Origin: Roseicella sp. DB1501
GTDB lineage: Bacteria; Pseudomonadota; Alphaproteobacteria; Acetobacterales; Acetobacteraceae
Length of the DNA: 64,000 nucleotides
Direction of reading: 5' to 3'
Assembly: GCF_013112485.1 (NCBI RefSeq)
Contig: NZ_JABFHG010000007.1
Location: 297,114-361,113 of the forward strand
Part shown: positions 27,874 through 36,334 of the stretch, piece after piece
Numbering within the stretch: position 1 is the first letter of the stretch
Layout: each line of letters begins with the position of its first letter
Made by a program: the position numbers and the translations under genes
The notes under the pieces: model-generated
Database searches by the model: none
What the model saw: the letters and a program-made list of their open reading frames with translations, nothing else
Told to the model about the DNA's origin: nothing

Positions 27874-29415
27874 ATGCGCACCGAACGCGTCGCGGTGATC
27901 GGCGCCGGCATCGGCGGCTTGGTCGCGGCCCTCACTCTCGCGGCGCGGGGGCTCGATGTCGTCGTGCTGGAACGCGCCGCGACACCCGGCGGCAAGATGC
28001 GCGAGGTCCTGCTCGGCGATGCGCGCATCGATGCCGGCCCGACGGTCTTCACCATGCGCTGGGTCTTCGAGGAGATCTTCCGCGAGGCGGGCGCCAGCCT
28101 CGACGAGCATGTGTCGCTGCGCCCGGCCGCGGTGCTGGCGCGCCATGCCTGGGACAGCGGCGGCCGGCTCGATCTCCACGCCGATATCGACCGCTCGGCC
28201 GAGGCGATCGGCGCCTTTGCCGGCCCGGCGGCGGCGCAGGGCTACCTCGCCTTCTGCGAGCGCGCGCGCCGCATCTGGTCCACGTTGGAACGGCCCTTCA
28301 TCCGCGCGCCGCGCCCGTCCATGCTGTCGCTGATCACCGCCGCCTGGCCGGCCGGGCTGGCGGAGCTCTGGGGCGTCTCGCCCTTCGCCACGCTCTGGCG
28401 CGCCCTGGGCGACCATTTCAGCGACCCGCGGCTGCGCCAGCTCTTCGGGCGCTACTCCACCTATTGCGGCGCCTCGCCCTTTCTCGCGCCGGCGACGCTG
28501 ATGCTGATCGCGCATGTGGAGCAGCAGGGGGTCTGGCTGGTCGAAGGCGGTATGCAGCGGGTGGCCGAGGCGCTGGCCGGCCTGGCCGCCGCCCGCGGGG
28601 CGCGGCTGCGCTACGGCGCCGAGGTGGCGGAGATCCTCGTCGGTGGCGGCCGCGTCTCCGGCCTGCGACTCGCCGATGGCGAAAGGCTGCCCGTCGACGC
28701 CGCCATCCTGAACGCCGACCTGGCCGCGCTCGCCGCCGGCCTGTTCGGCGCCGCGCCGGCCCGCGCGGCGCCGCTGCGGGGCGAGCGCTCCCTCTCGGCC
28801 GTCACCTGGGCGATGCTGGCCGAGGCCGAGGGCTTCCCGCTGGCGCGGCACACGGTGTTCTTCTCCGCGGCCTATGCGGCCGAGTTCGACCGCATCTTCA
28901 ACCAGCAGCGCTTGCCCGCGCATCCCACCGTCTATGCCTGCGCGCAGGACCGCGACGATGCCGGGGCCAGGGATGGAGGCGGGCAGGCCGGCGGGCCGGA
29001 GCGGCTGCTGCTGCTCGTCAACGCGCCGCCCATCGGAGACCGGCGCGCCTTCACCCCAGCGGAGATCGAGGAATGCGAGAGGGCGAGTTTCAGCCTGATG
29101 CGGCGCTGCGGCCTCACCCTGCGGCCGAAGGCGACGGCGATGACCACGCCGGCGGAATTCGAGCGGCTGTTCCCGGCGACGGGGGGGGCCCTCTACGGCC
29201 GGGCGCTGCATGGCTGGCAGGCGAGCTTCCAGCGTCCGGGCGCCCGGACGGCGCTGCCGGGCCTGTATCTCTGCGGCGGCAGCACGCATCCGGGGGCGGG
29301 GGTGCCGATGGCGGCGCTATCCGGCCGTCAGGCGGCGGAGAGCCTGCGGGCGGACCTCGGTTCGACCGGCCCGTCCCGCCGCGCGGCTATGCCTGGTGGT
29401 ACCTCGACGGGCTGA
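27874..29415 (+). CDS. crtD: 1-hydroxycarotenoid 3,4-desaturase
   Basis: 513-residue FAD enzyme of the CrtI family, introducing the 3,4 double bond into hydroxylated carotenoids. FAD motif VAVIGAGIGGLVAALTLAAR at residues 6-25; then GKMREV, DAGPTVFTMRWVFEEIF, LFGRYSTYCGASPF and the C-terminal CGGSTHPGAGVPMAALSGRQ. The 3' end overlaps the conserved start of crtC in another frame. A run of eight Gs at 29181-29188 lies inside the gene, in frame. Confidence 0.94.
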   Translation: MRTERVAVIGAGIGGLVAALTLAARGLDVVVLERAATPGGKMREVLLGDARIDAGPTVFTMRWVFEEIFREAGASLDEHVSLRPAAVLARHAWDSGGRLDLHADIDRSAEAIGAFAGPAAAQGYLAFCERARRIWSTLERPFIRAPRPSMLSLITAAWPAGLAELWGVSPFATLWRALGDHFSDPRLRQLFGRYSTYCGASPFLAPATLMLIAHVEQQGVWLVEGGMQRVAEALAGLAAARGARLRYGAEVAEILVGGGRVSGLRLADGERLPVDAAILNADLAALAAGLFGAAPARAAPLRGERSLSAVTWAMLAEAEGFPLARHTVFFSAAYAAEFDRIFNQQRLPAHPTVYACAQDRDDAGARDGGGQAGGPERLLLLVNAPPIGDRRAFTPAEIEECERASFSLMRRCGLTLRPKATAMTTPAEFERLFPATGGALYGRALHGWQASFQRPGARTALPGLYLCGGSTHPGAGVPMAALSGRQAAESLRADLGSTGPSRRAAMPGGTSTG

Positions 29416-30281
29416 GCGATGACGGGCGGCACGGGCTGACGATCATCGCCTTCATCGGCAGCGTCTTCTCGCCCTGGTATGCCTGGGCGCGGCGCAACGG
29501 CCGGGAGGCGGAGCCGGCGGCGCATTGCGCGCTCAACATCGCGCTCTATGGCGGGACCCGCCGCTGGGCGATGACCGAGCGGCGCAGCGCCGCGCTCGGC
29601 CGCAGCGATGCCAGCCTGCGGATCGGGCCGAGCGCCCTGCACTGGGATGGCGACGTGCTGACGGCGGAATTCGCGGAGAGCGCCGCGCCGCTCCCGCGCC
29701 CGGTCCGCGGCCGCGTCCGGCTGCGGCCGGAAGCGCCCGGCCATCGCGGCTTCCTCCTCGATGCCGCGGGACGGCACCGCTGGCGGCCCATCGCGGCGGC
29801 GGCGCGGGTGGAGGTGGAGCTCGACCAGCCGCGGCTGCGCTGGTCCGGGCCCGGCTATTTCGACAGCAATGACGGCGATGCGCCGCTGGAGGAGGATTTC
29901 CGCCGCTGGGACTGGTGCCGCGCCCCGCTCCGCCGGGGTGCCGCCGTGCTCTACAACGTCGTGCGCCGAGACGGCAGCGCGCAGTCCCTGGCGCTGCGCG
30001 TCCATCCCTCGGGCGCCATCGAGGACATGCCGGCGCCGCCGGTCGCGGCCCTGCCGCGCAGCCGCTGGTGGCTGGACCGCCCGACGCGCGCCGATCCCGG
30101 CCCGGCGCCGCGGGTAGTGCAGACCCTGCAGGATGCGCCCTTCTATGCCCGCTCGGTGATCGAGACGCGGCTCTGCGGCGAAGCGGCGACGGCGGTGCAT
30201 GAGAGCCTGGACCTGGACCGCTTCCGCGCCCCCTGGGTGCAGGCGATGCTGCCCTTCCGCATCCCGCGTGCCCTGCGCTGA
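29355..30281 (+). CDS. crtC: Hydroxyneurosporene synthase (carotenoid 1,2-hydratase), no clear start codon
   Basis: Adds water across the C1-C2 double bond of neurosporene/lycopene-type carotenoids. The conserved N-terminal signature FDRPVPPRGYAWWYLDGLSD begins at 29361 inside the last codons of crtD, in the -1 frame relative to it. It continues with IGSVFSPWYAWARR, DSNDGDAPLEEDFRRWDWCR and ARSVIETRLCGE near the C-terminus. In this frame I find no ATG, GTG or TTG from about 29211 down to the ATG at 29571, which would remove roughly 70 conserved residues. Coordinates mark the conserved part, not a proven start. Options are a CTG start, a -1 frameshift from crtD, or a base error. Confidence 0.85.
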   Translation, partial: PRFDRPVPPRGYAWWYLDGLSDDGRHGLTIIAFIGSVFSPWYAWARRNGREAEPAAHCALNIALYGGTRRWAMTERRSAALGRSDASLRIGPSALHWDGDVLTAEFAESAAPLPRPVRGRVRLRPEAPGHRGFLLDAAGRHRWRPIAAAARVEVELDQPRLRWSGPGYFDSNDGDAPLEEDFRRWDWCRAPLRRGAAVLYNVVRRDGSAQSLALRVHPSGAIEDMPAPPVAALPRSRWWLDRPTRADPGPAPRVVQTLQDAPFYARSVIETRLCGEAATAVHESLDLDRFRAPWVQAMLPFRIPRALR

Positions 30282-30310
30282 CGTCGCGGCGCCCGCCATA
30301 CCCACGGCCG

Positions 30311-30365
30311 TTGATGGTGACCCATCAATGGCCCCTCAATCGCCGGGCGGGTTGCTCCGCAACCC
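30311..30365. terminator. Two tandem hairpins between convergent crtC and small-protein genes
   Basis: TTGATGG/CCATCAA (30311-30317 and 30322-30328, 4-nt loop) and GGGTTGC/GCAACCC (30349-30355 and 30359-30365, 3-nt loop). Both stems are perfect. They lie between the crtC stop and the convergent end of the crtI-crtB transcript. T-runs are poor, so termination strength is uncertain. Confidence 0.5.
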
Positions 30366-30404
30366 TTGGCTAGGCGGCATAAGCCGTGGCGCCCGTTCGG
30401 GCGC

Positions 30405-30536
30405 TCAGCCCTCCTCGCCCCGGGCGCGGGCCCGGGCGATGGCGCGGCGCACTGCGACCAACTCGGCCACCGCCAGGGCCAGTCCCAGCAGCAGGAACAC
30501 GCCCCATTCCCAGCGCGCGAGCGCCCCCCCGTCCAT
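30405..30536 (-). CDS. 43-residue single-pass membrane protein (orf43)
   Basis: Starts ATG at 30536: MDGGALARWEWGVFLLLGLA, then a hydrophobic helix (about residues 11-28) ending in VRRAIARARARGEEG. It has a basic cytoplasmic tail. It resembles the 56-residue protein just upstream in both layout and sequence: W-(Q/E)-(F/W)-G, an Ala/Leu helix, (I/V)RR, and a basic tail with GE. There is no His in the helix, so it is not a light-harvesting polypeptide. Function is unknown; the position downstream of crtIB suggests a photosystem-related role. Confidence 0.6.
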   Translation of the reverse strand: MDGGALARWEWGVFLLLGLALAVAELVAVRRAIARARARGEEG

Positions 30537-30570
30537 GGTCAGGCCCGGCGGAGGGCGTCTGGGGGCGCGG

Positions 30571-30741
30571 TCAGCGTCGCGGCGGGTTTCGTTCGCCCGA
30601 GCCGAGCGGATGCTCCACCGGCTTATCTTCGCCGCGCTTGGCGCGGCTGCGGCGGATCGAGAGGAATTGCCAGATGCCGATGGCCAGCGCGGCCACCAGC
30701 GTCATGCCGAATTGCCAGCTCAGGAAGAAATTCCAACTCAT
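30571..30741 (-). CDS. 56-residue single-pass membrane protein (orf56)
   Basis: ATG at 30741: MSWNFFLSWQFGMTLVAALA, helix about residues 5-27, then IRRSRAKRGEDKPVEHPLGSG and a basic end. It is a probable paralogue of orf43. It lies 98 bp downstream of the three-helix protein on the same strand. I do not recognise a family. The aromatic N-terminus and charged tail resemble small subunits of pigment-protein complexes in general shape only. Confidence 0.6.
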   Translation of the reverse strand: MSWNFFLSWQFGMTLVAALAIGIWQFLSIRRSRAKRGEDKPVEHPLGSGERNPPRR

Positions 30742-30839
30742 GATCGTCCCCGTGTGATGGGAAGCCTCAAAGCCAGAGCGCGGCAGCGGGCCGTGCAACG
30801 GCAGGGTCAGGTGTCATTTGATCGCGACACGGCACCGCG

Positions 30840-31172
30840 TCAGCGCCGCGAGACCGGTAGGCGATAGCGGGTGCGGCAGCGGACCCAGATGTCGTAGGCC
30901 AGCAGCAGGAACAGGAAGCCGCCCAGGTCGAGGAGCGAGAAGCCGCCGCCACCGGTCATGGCATAGGCCAGCAGCACCTGGGCCCCCGCCACGACGAGCC
31001 CGAGGCTGATGATCGGCGGCATCAGCTCGCCCATCAGCACCAGAGAGGGCTGCAGCGGCGCCGGGCTCAGCCCCCGCGCCAGGGCCTCGCGCGCCCTGGC
31101 CCGCCTTGCCTGCGCCGACCAGAGCAGCCAGGCGCCGGCGGCGAAGAGCCCCAGTCCGGCCCAATGGGCCAT
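30840..31172 (-). CDS. 110-residue membrane protein (orf110)
   Basis: Starts MAHWAGLGLFAAGAWLLWSAQARRAR. About three membrane segments: residues 5-19, 53-71 and 79-95. A basic C-terminus (RCRTRYRLPVSRR) follows. It lies 48 bp downstream of crtB on the same strand and shares the pattern of a helix followed by a basic stretch with orf56 and orf43. Function is unknown. Confidence 0.7.
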   Translation of the reverse strand: MAHWAGLGLFAAGAWLLWSAQARRARAREALARGLSPAPLQPSLVLMGELMPPIISLGLVVAGAQVLLAYAMTGGGGFSLLDLGGFLFLLLAYDIWVRCRTRYRLPVSRR

Positions 31173-31220
31173 GCATGCCTCCTCTCACGCCAGGACCGCG
31201 CCGCCCCGGGTGCCGGCGCG

Positions 31221-32327
31221 TCACCCCGCCTGGGCCGGATCGGACCATCCCCGCAGGCCGGCGAGCCGGTGCTCGCGGTCGCGCCGTTCCAGCCGCTCGA
31301 AAAGATGCAGCACCCGGGCCAGCCGCGCCGGGATGTCGAAGGCGCCGGGTCGCGACGGCTCCGGCGGTGCCGCCTGCGCGAGGCTGGCCTGCAGCAGGAA
31401 GCGGGTGGCCGCGAGCGGCGGCCGCTCGGCCGCCGGCACGGCGCGCAGGGCCAGGCCGGCACTGCGCAGCAGCAGCACGGCCTTGCGCCCGCCCGGCACC
31501 ACCGCCCGGCTGGCGACGGAATCGAGGCCCTGCCGTTCCACCTGCCGCCCGATCTCCGCATAGAGCAGCCGCGCCGCGGCGATGCCGGGACGGCAATCGG
31601 CCGGCAGCCCGGCGATGCCGGATTCGGCCCGGGCATAGAGCACCTCCGCGCGGCGCAGCAGCCGGGCGACGATCCCGCCGAGGGCGGGCGTGAAGGCCGG
31701 CGCGGCGAGGAAGGCCTCCGGCGCGATGCCGGCGGTCCGCATCCAGGTCAGCGGCAGGTACAGCCGGCCGGCGCGCGCATCCTCGCCGGTATCGCGGGCG
31801 ATGTTGGTGAGCTGCATCGCCACGCCGAGATCGGCCGCGCGCGCCAGCGCCTCCGGTCCGCGCGCGCCCATCAGCAGCGCCATCATGGCGCCGACCGACC
31901 CGGCGACCCGCGCCGCATAGGATTCCAGCGCCGCCAGCGTCTCGTAGCGGCGCCCCTCGGCATCCCAGGCCAGGCCTTCGAGCAGCGCCACCGGCAGGGC
32001 GCGTGGGATGCCGTGCTGCGCCACGACGAGGGCGAAGGCGCGATCCGCCGGCAGGGGACGCGGCCGACCGGCATAGGCGGCCTGCAGGCGTTCCTGCAGC
32101 CGGGCCGGGGCGGCACGCCGCGCCGCCTCGCCGGCGCCGTCGACGGCATCATCGGCCAGGCGGCAGAAGGCGTAGAGCGCGGCGGCCGGGCGCGCCACCC
32201 GCCGCGGCAGCAGCAGCGACGCCATCTGGAAGCTGCGCGAGCCGTCGCGCAGCAGGGCGCGGCAGGCGGCGAGGTCGGCGCGCGCCGCGGCCGCGGCGGC
32301 CGGGCTGTCAGGCCAGCGCATGGGCAT
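31221..32327 (-). CDS. crtB: Phytoene synthase
   Basis: About 368 residues. Condenses two GGPP into phytoene. The Asp-rich sites are YAFCRLADDAVDGA near residue 50 and LTNIARDTGEDARAGRLYLP near residue 180. GSRSFQMASLLLP at the N-terminus and LLYAEIGRQVERQG are family features. ATGs at 32327 and 32321 both overlap the 3' end of crtI, so the pair is translationally coupled. The C-terminal tail after about residue 290 is longer than in many CrtB. Confidence 0.95.
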   Translation of the reverse strand: MPMRWPDSPAAAAAARADLAACRALLRDGSRSFQMASLLLPRRVARPAAALYAFCRLADDAVDGAGEAARRAAPARLQERLQAAYAGRPRPLPADRAFALVVAQHGIPRALPVALLEGLAWDAEGRRYETLAALESYAARVAGSVGAMMALLMGARGPEALARAADLGVAMQLTNIARDTGEDARAGRLYLPLTWMRTAGIAPEAFLAAPAFTPALGGIVARLLRRAEVLYARAESGIAGLPADCRPGIAAARLLYAEIGRQVERQGLDSVASRAVVPGGRKAVLLLRSAGLALRAVPAAERPPLAATRFLLQASLAQAAPPEPSRPGAFDIPARLARVLHLFERLERRDREHRLAGLRGWSDPAQAG

Positions 32328-33849
32328 GCGGCACCACCCTGTCGAGGATCCGGGCCGAGGAGAGCACGCCCGGCAGCCCCGCACCGGGATGCGTCCCCGC
32401 CCCCACCAGGTAGAGCCGCTCCACCTCCTCGCTGCGGTTGTGCGGCCGGAACCAGGCGCTCTGCAGCAGGATCGGCTCGAGGCCGAAGCCGGCGCCGCGG
32501 AAGGCGAGGAGATCCTCGGCAAAGTCGAGAGGCGTGGCGATGCGGGAGGTCACCACGGCATCCTCGACGCCCGGCAGCACCGTCTCCGACAGGCGGCGCG
32601 CCACGGCGCGGCGGAAGGGCTCCGCCTCCCGCCGCCAGTCGATCCCGGCGCCGAGATGCGGCACCGGCACCAGGGCGTAGAAGGCATCGGCGCCCGGCGG
32701 CGCCATGGCGGGATCGGTGGCCGTCGGCCGGTGCAGATAGAGGCTGAAATCCGCCGGCAGCACGCGGCGGCGGAAGATGTCGTCCAGCAGGCCGCGATAG
32801 CGCGGGCCGAGCAGGATGGTGTGGTGGTCCACCGCCGGGTAGCGCCGGTGCGTGCCGAAATACCAGACGAAGAGGCCCATGGAGTAGCGCGCCCGCTCCA
32901 GCCGCGGATCGGTCCAGCGGCGGCGATGCCGGGCGGGCAGCAGGTGCCGGTAGGTCGCGGCGGAATCGGCGTTGGAGACCACGATGTCGGCGGCGAGCGT
33001 CGCGCCGTCGGCCAGCCGCACGCCGCAGGCCCGGCCGTCGCGCACCAGGATCTCCGCCACCTCCGCGCCGCAGCGCAGCGTGCCGCCCTGGCCGCGGATG
33101 AGCCCGGCCAGCCCCTCGACCAGCCGCCCGGTGCCGCCCATCACCCAGTGCACGCCCCAGCGCCGCTCCAGATGCGCGATCAGCCCGTAGAGGGCGCTGG
33201 CCGCGAAGGGATTGCCGCCGATCAGCAGCGGGTGGAAGGAGAGTGCGGCGCGCAGCCGGTCGTCGCGCACATGCCGCGCCACCAGCGCATGGACGGAGCG
33301 CCAGGCGCCGAGGCGCAGCAGCTCCGGCAGCACCCGCAGCATGTCGCGCGGCGCGCCGAAGGGCTGGTCGCCCAGCTCCTCGAAGCCGATGCGGCAGAGC
33401 GTCTCGCTCACCCGCATGAAGGCCTCGTAGCCCGCCAGGTCGCCGGGGCTGAGCCGCGCCACCTCGGCGCGCATCGCCGCCGCATCGCCGGAACAGGCGA
33501 AGCACGCGCCGTCATCGAAGCGGATGCGGTAGAAGGGTGAGAGCGGGCGCAGCGTCACGTCCTCCGCCATGCGGCGGCCGCAGAGCGCCCAAAGCTCCTC
33601 GAAGAGCTGCGGCGCCGTGACGATGGTGGGGCCGGCATCGAAGGTGAAGCCATCCTGCCGGTGCACCCGCGCCCGGCCGCCGGGCACCGGCAGCCGCTCC
33701 AGCACCGTGACGCGGTAGCCGCGCGCGCCGAGCCGCACCGCCGCGGCGAGGCCGCCGAAGCCGCTGCCGATGACCACCGCATGCGGCCGGGCAGGGTCCG
33801 GTGGCGCCGCGCGAGGCGGCGCGATGTCGATGGTCGTGGCGTTCAGCAT
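32308..33849 (-). CDS. crtI: Phytoene desaturase
   Basis: 513-residue FAD enzyme that desaturates phytoene to neurosporene or lycopene. FAD motif VVIGSGFGGLAAAVRLGARG near residue 25, PVPGGRARVH, DAGPTIVTAPQLFEELWALCG, FHPLLIGGNPF and the C-terminal GAGTHPGAGLPGVLSSARI. A PpsR operator lies 13-30 bp upstream of the start. Confidence 0.96.
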   Translation of the reverse strand: MLNATTIDIAPPRAAPPDPARPHAVVIGSGFGGLAAAVRLGARGYRVTVLERLPVPGGRARVHRQDGFTFDAGPTIVTAPQLFEELWALCGRRMAEDVTLRPLSPFYRIRFDDGACFACSGDAAAMRAEVARLSPGDLAGYEAFMRVSETLCRIGFEELGDQPFGAPRDMLRVLPELLRLGAWRSVHALVARHVRDDRLRAALSFHPLLIGGNPFAASALYGLIAHLERRWGVHWVMGGTGRLVEGLAGLIRGQGGTLRCGAEVAEILVRDGRACGVRLADGATLAADIVVSNADSAATYRHLLPARHRRRWTDPRLERARYSMGLFVWYFGTHRRYPAVDHHTILLGPRYRGLLDDIFRRRVLPADFSLYLHRPTATDPAMAPPGADAFYALVPVPHLGAGIDWRREAEPFRRAVARRLSETVLPGVEDAVVTSRIATPLDFAEDLLAFRGAGFGLEPILLQSAWFRPHNRSEEVERLYLVGAGTHPGAGLPGVLSSARILDRVVPHAHALA

Positions 33850-33861
33850 GACAGAGATGAC

Positions 33862-33879
33862 TGTAAACTTCGTCTGACA
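33862..33879. promoter_or_regulatory. PpsR/CrtJ operator upstream of crtI
   Basis: TGTAAACTTCGTCTGACA is an exact TGT-N12-ACA match lying 13-30 bp upstream of the crtI start codon. Unlike the bchC and crtE/crtD sites I see no second palindrome at 8 bp. Its closeness to the start codon suggests repression at or just past the transcription start. Confidence 0.78.
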
Positions 33880-33903
33880 GATACCGCCAGCGCAAAAGCA
33901 GCC

Positions 33904-35241
33904 TCAGCCATCCCGAGACAGACTTCTCCGGATGCGCAGGATGCCGAGGCCGACGGCGAGCGCCACGACCGGGATGCAGGCCGCCGCGGTCATCTCCGGA
34001 TCGAGCGATGCCAGCCCGGCGGATTTGGCGCCCTTGGCCAGATAGGCGATGAGACCGGTGATGTAGTAGGTGATGGCGGCGATCGAGAGCCCTTCCACCG
34101 TCTGCTGCAGATGGAGCTGGAGCTGGCCGCGCCGGTCCATCGAGGCGAGCAGCGCCTGGGCCTGCCGCTCCCGCGTCACCCCGACCCGCGTGGAGAGAAG
34201 CTGCGTCGCCCGCGCCACGTGCTGCGACAGCGCCTCATGCCGCCTGGCCACGGCGATGCAGGTGGCCCGCGCCGGCGCCAGGCGCCGGTCGAGGAATTCC
34301 TCCAGGGTCGAGAAGCCCTCGATCCGCCGCTCGCGCAGCTCGGCGATGCGGCGCTCGACCAACGCATGATAGGCGGCGGCGGCATCGAAGCGGAACCGCG
34401 TGCGGGCATGCCAGCTCTCGACATCCGCGGCGAGGCGCGTGAGCCGGTCGAGCAGCGCCGCCTCCATCGCCTCGCCGCCCGCCACCTGCGCCGCCGCGAT
34501 CTCGGACAGCGCCTGCTCGAACCGCGTGAGCACGGGCCCGAGCTCGCGCGCCACCGGCAGGGCGAGCTGGGCCGTGGCGCGGTAGATGTCGATCTCGATC
34601 AGGCGCTGCGCCATCCGCCCGGCCTGGCGCGCCGTCATGGCCCGGTCCTCGGCCAGGAAGCGGGCGAAGCCGTCGGCATGGATGCGGAAATCGCTCAGCA
34701 CCGTCGCGGCGCCGTCGGCGGGGGCGGAGCCGAACACCGCGCCGCCGCTGAACTGCCGCGCCCCCGCGGCCAGGTCGAGCCGCGGCCGGTCCGCCGCGCC
34801 GCGCAGCAGCACCAGATGCCCCGCGGCGATGAGCCGGCCGGGCAGCGCCGCGACCCAGTCAGCCGGCAGCGCGTCGATGGCCGGCGCGGCGAAGGGCTGC
34901 TCCGCCTCGGCGCCGGGCCGCTGGACGACGCAGCGGTAGAACTCGGTGTGCAGCTCCCATGTCACGCGAATGCCGCCCAGCTCGGCGCTGTGATGCACGG
35001 CGCCGGGCGACGGCGGCGCCGCGCCGTGGCGCAGCGCGAGATCGCGCATCGCCGCCCAGGCGGCCTCCCGCTCCGTCCCGTCGCAGAGCAGGGCGAGGAA
35101 GGAGAGCCGGGCCGGCGCGACGACCGGCTCGATCGGCCGCGCATGCAGCTCCTCCGTCAGCGCCACCCGCCAGGGATGCTCCGGCGGCAGGCGGCGCGGC
35201 CCCGCCGCATCGCCCCCGCCCTCCGACGCCCGCTCCGCCAT
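33904..35241 (-). CDS. DUF3422 family membrane-anchored protein
   Basis: 445 residues. Starts MAERASEGGGDAAGPRRLPPEHPWRVALTEELHARP; the HP-R--L--ELHARP opening and FLALLC, GAVHHSAELGGIRVTWELHTEF are family features. The long helical middle ends in two C-terminal membrane segments (TYYITGLIAYLAKGAKSAGL, then AACIPVVALAVGLGILRIRR). Function unknown. It lies between crtI and bchO and is common in Alphaproteobacteria, so the PGC location may be incidental. Confidence 0.85.
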   Translation of the reverse strand: MAERASEGGGDAAGPRRLPPEHPWRVALTEELHARPIEPVVAPARLSFLALLCDGTEREAAWAAMRDLALRHGAAPPSPGAVHHSAELGGIRVTWELHTEFYRCVVQRPGAEAEQPFAAPAIDALPADWVAALPGRLIAAGHLVLLRGAADRPRLDLAAGARQFSGGAVFGSAPADGAATVLSDFRIHADGFARFLAEDRAMTARQAGRMAQRLIEIDIYRATAQLALPVARELGPVLTRFEQALSEIAAAQVAGGEAMEAALLDRLTRLAADVESWHARTRFRFDAAAAYHALVERRIAELRERRIEGFSTLEEFLDRRLAPARATCIAVARRHEALSQHVARATQLLSTRVGVTRERQAQALLASMDRRGQLQLHLQQTVEGLSIAAITYYITGLIAYLAKGAKSAGLASLDPEMTAAACIPVVALAVGLGILRIRRSLSRDG

Positions 35242-35422
35242 GCCGCGCTCCCCGCGTCACGAGAGCGCCGCCCCGGCGCCGCCCCCGCACCATCCCATAG
35301 CCACGATCCGTTCGCCCGGCTTCACGGACCATGGTCTGGCTCGTCGTTCGGTCGCCTGATGCACGCTCTCGGCGCGTCCGCCTCGGGCAATCACGCTTCA
35401 GGGGCCGGCCCGGCCGCCGGCG

Positions 35423-36334
35423 TCACTGCTCCGGCAGGCCGCAGCGGTCGAGCTTCCGCGCCTCCGGCACCGGCGCCCAGCGCTCCAGGATGGCGGCGAC
35501 CGCCTCCGGCCTTTCCTCATGGGCGAGATGCCCGAGGCCGGGCAGCCGCACCACCTCCACCGTCCGCAGCACCGAGCGCAGGCGCAGCGCGTCGCCGGGC
35601 GGGATGGTGCGGTCGCCCTCCCCCACCACCAGGACCAGCGGCATCGGCAGGCGCGGCAGGTCCCGCAGCAGCGGCCGCAGGTCCCAGCCCGCCATCATGC
35701 CGAGCGCGGCGCGCAGATGCCCCGGCCGACGCAGCAGCCTGGCATAGAGCTCCACCCCCCGCGGCCCGATCCGCGAGCCGGTGTCGCGCAGCAGCCGTTC
35801 CGCCACGCCGCGCTCCGAGGCGAGCCAGGCAAGCGCGCGCGGCACGAAGGGCAGGCCGGCGAGCAGGCGCGCGGCGCCGGTGAAGAAGGCGGCGTGGTCG
35901 CGCCCGATCGGCAGCAGCGCCGCGTTCAGCCCGATGACGGCGCGCGGCGCGATGCGCCCGTCCAGCGCCATGCGCAGCAGCACCGCGGCGCCGGCCGAAT
36001 GCCCGGCGACCAGCGCCGGGCTGAGGTCAAGGCGGCGCAGCAGCGCCCCGACCAGCGTCGCCATCCCTGGCAGGGTGAGGCCGCCCGGCGGCGGCAGCGC
36101 GGTGAAGCCATGGCCCGGCAGGTCCGGCGCCACCACGGTGAAGCGCCGCGCGAGCAGCGGCGCCAGCTCGCGCCAGGAATGCGTCGCCGAGGCGGTGCCG
36201 TGCAGCAGCAGCAGCACCGGCCCCTTGCCCAGGCGCTGCACGTGCCAGCGCAACCCGCCGGCCTCGACGAAGTGGCTGGCCGCGCGGTTGGGCCAGTCGC
36301 GGCCCTCCTGCCCCCAGGACGGATGGTCGCTCAC
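35423..36334 (-). CDS. bchO: Alpha/beta hydrolase associated with Mg chelatase
   Basis: 303 residues. Alpha/beta-hydrolase fold with LLLLHGTASATHSWREL, DLPGHGFT, the nucleophile elbow AGHSAGAAVLLRM, and GLGHLAHEERPEAV carrying the catalytic His. BchO is conserved beside bchID; its exact role in Mg-protoporphyrin formation is not settled. It starts at GTG 36334, overlapping the bchD stop (GTGA). Last gene of the superoperon. Confidence 0.93.
   Translation of the reverse strand: MSDHPSWGQEGRDWPNRAASHFVEAGGLRWHVQRLGKGPVLLLLHGTASATHSWRELAPLLARRFTVVAPDLPGHGFTALPPPGGLTLPGMATLVGALLRRLDLSPALVAGHSAGAAVLLRMALDGRIAPRAVIGLNAALLPIGRDHAAFFTGAARLLAGLPFVPRALAWLASERGVAERLLRDTGSRIGPRGVELYARLLRRPGHLRAALGMMAGWDLRPLLRDLPRLPMPLVLVVGEGDRTIPPGDALRLRSVLRTVEVVRLPGLGHLAHEERPEAVAAILERWAPVPEARKLDRCGLPEQ

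Noticed and set aside
29181..29188. Run of eight Gs as a frameshift error in crtD
   Set aside because: CrtD stays in frame on both sides (conserved C-terminal CGGSTHPGAG follows), so the run itself does not break the gene; it is kept only as a remote candidate for the crtC start problem.
30405..30741. pucBA/LH2 polypeptide genes
   Set aside because: Neither small protein has the pigment-binding His in its helix, and LH alpha/beta motifs are missing.
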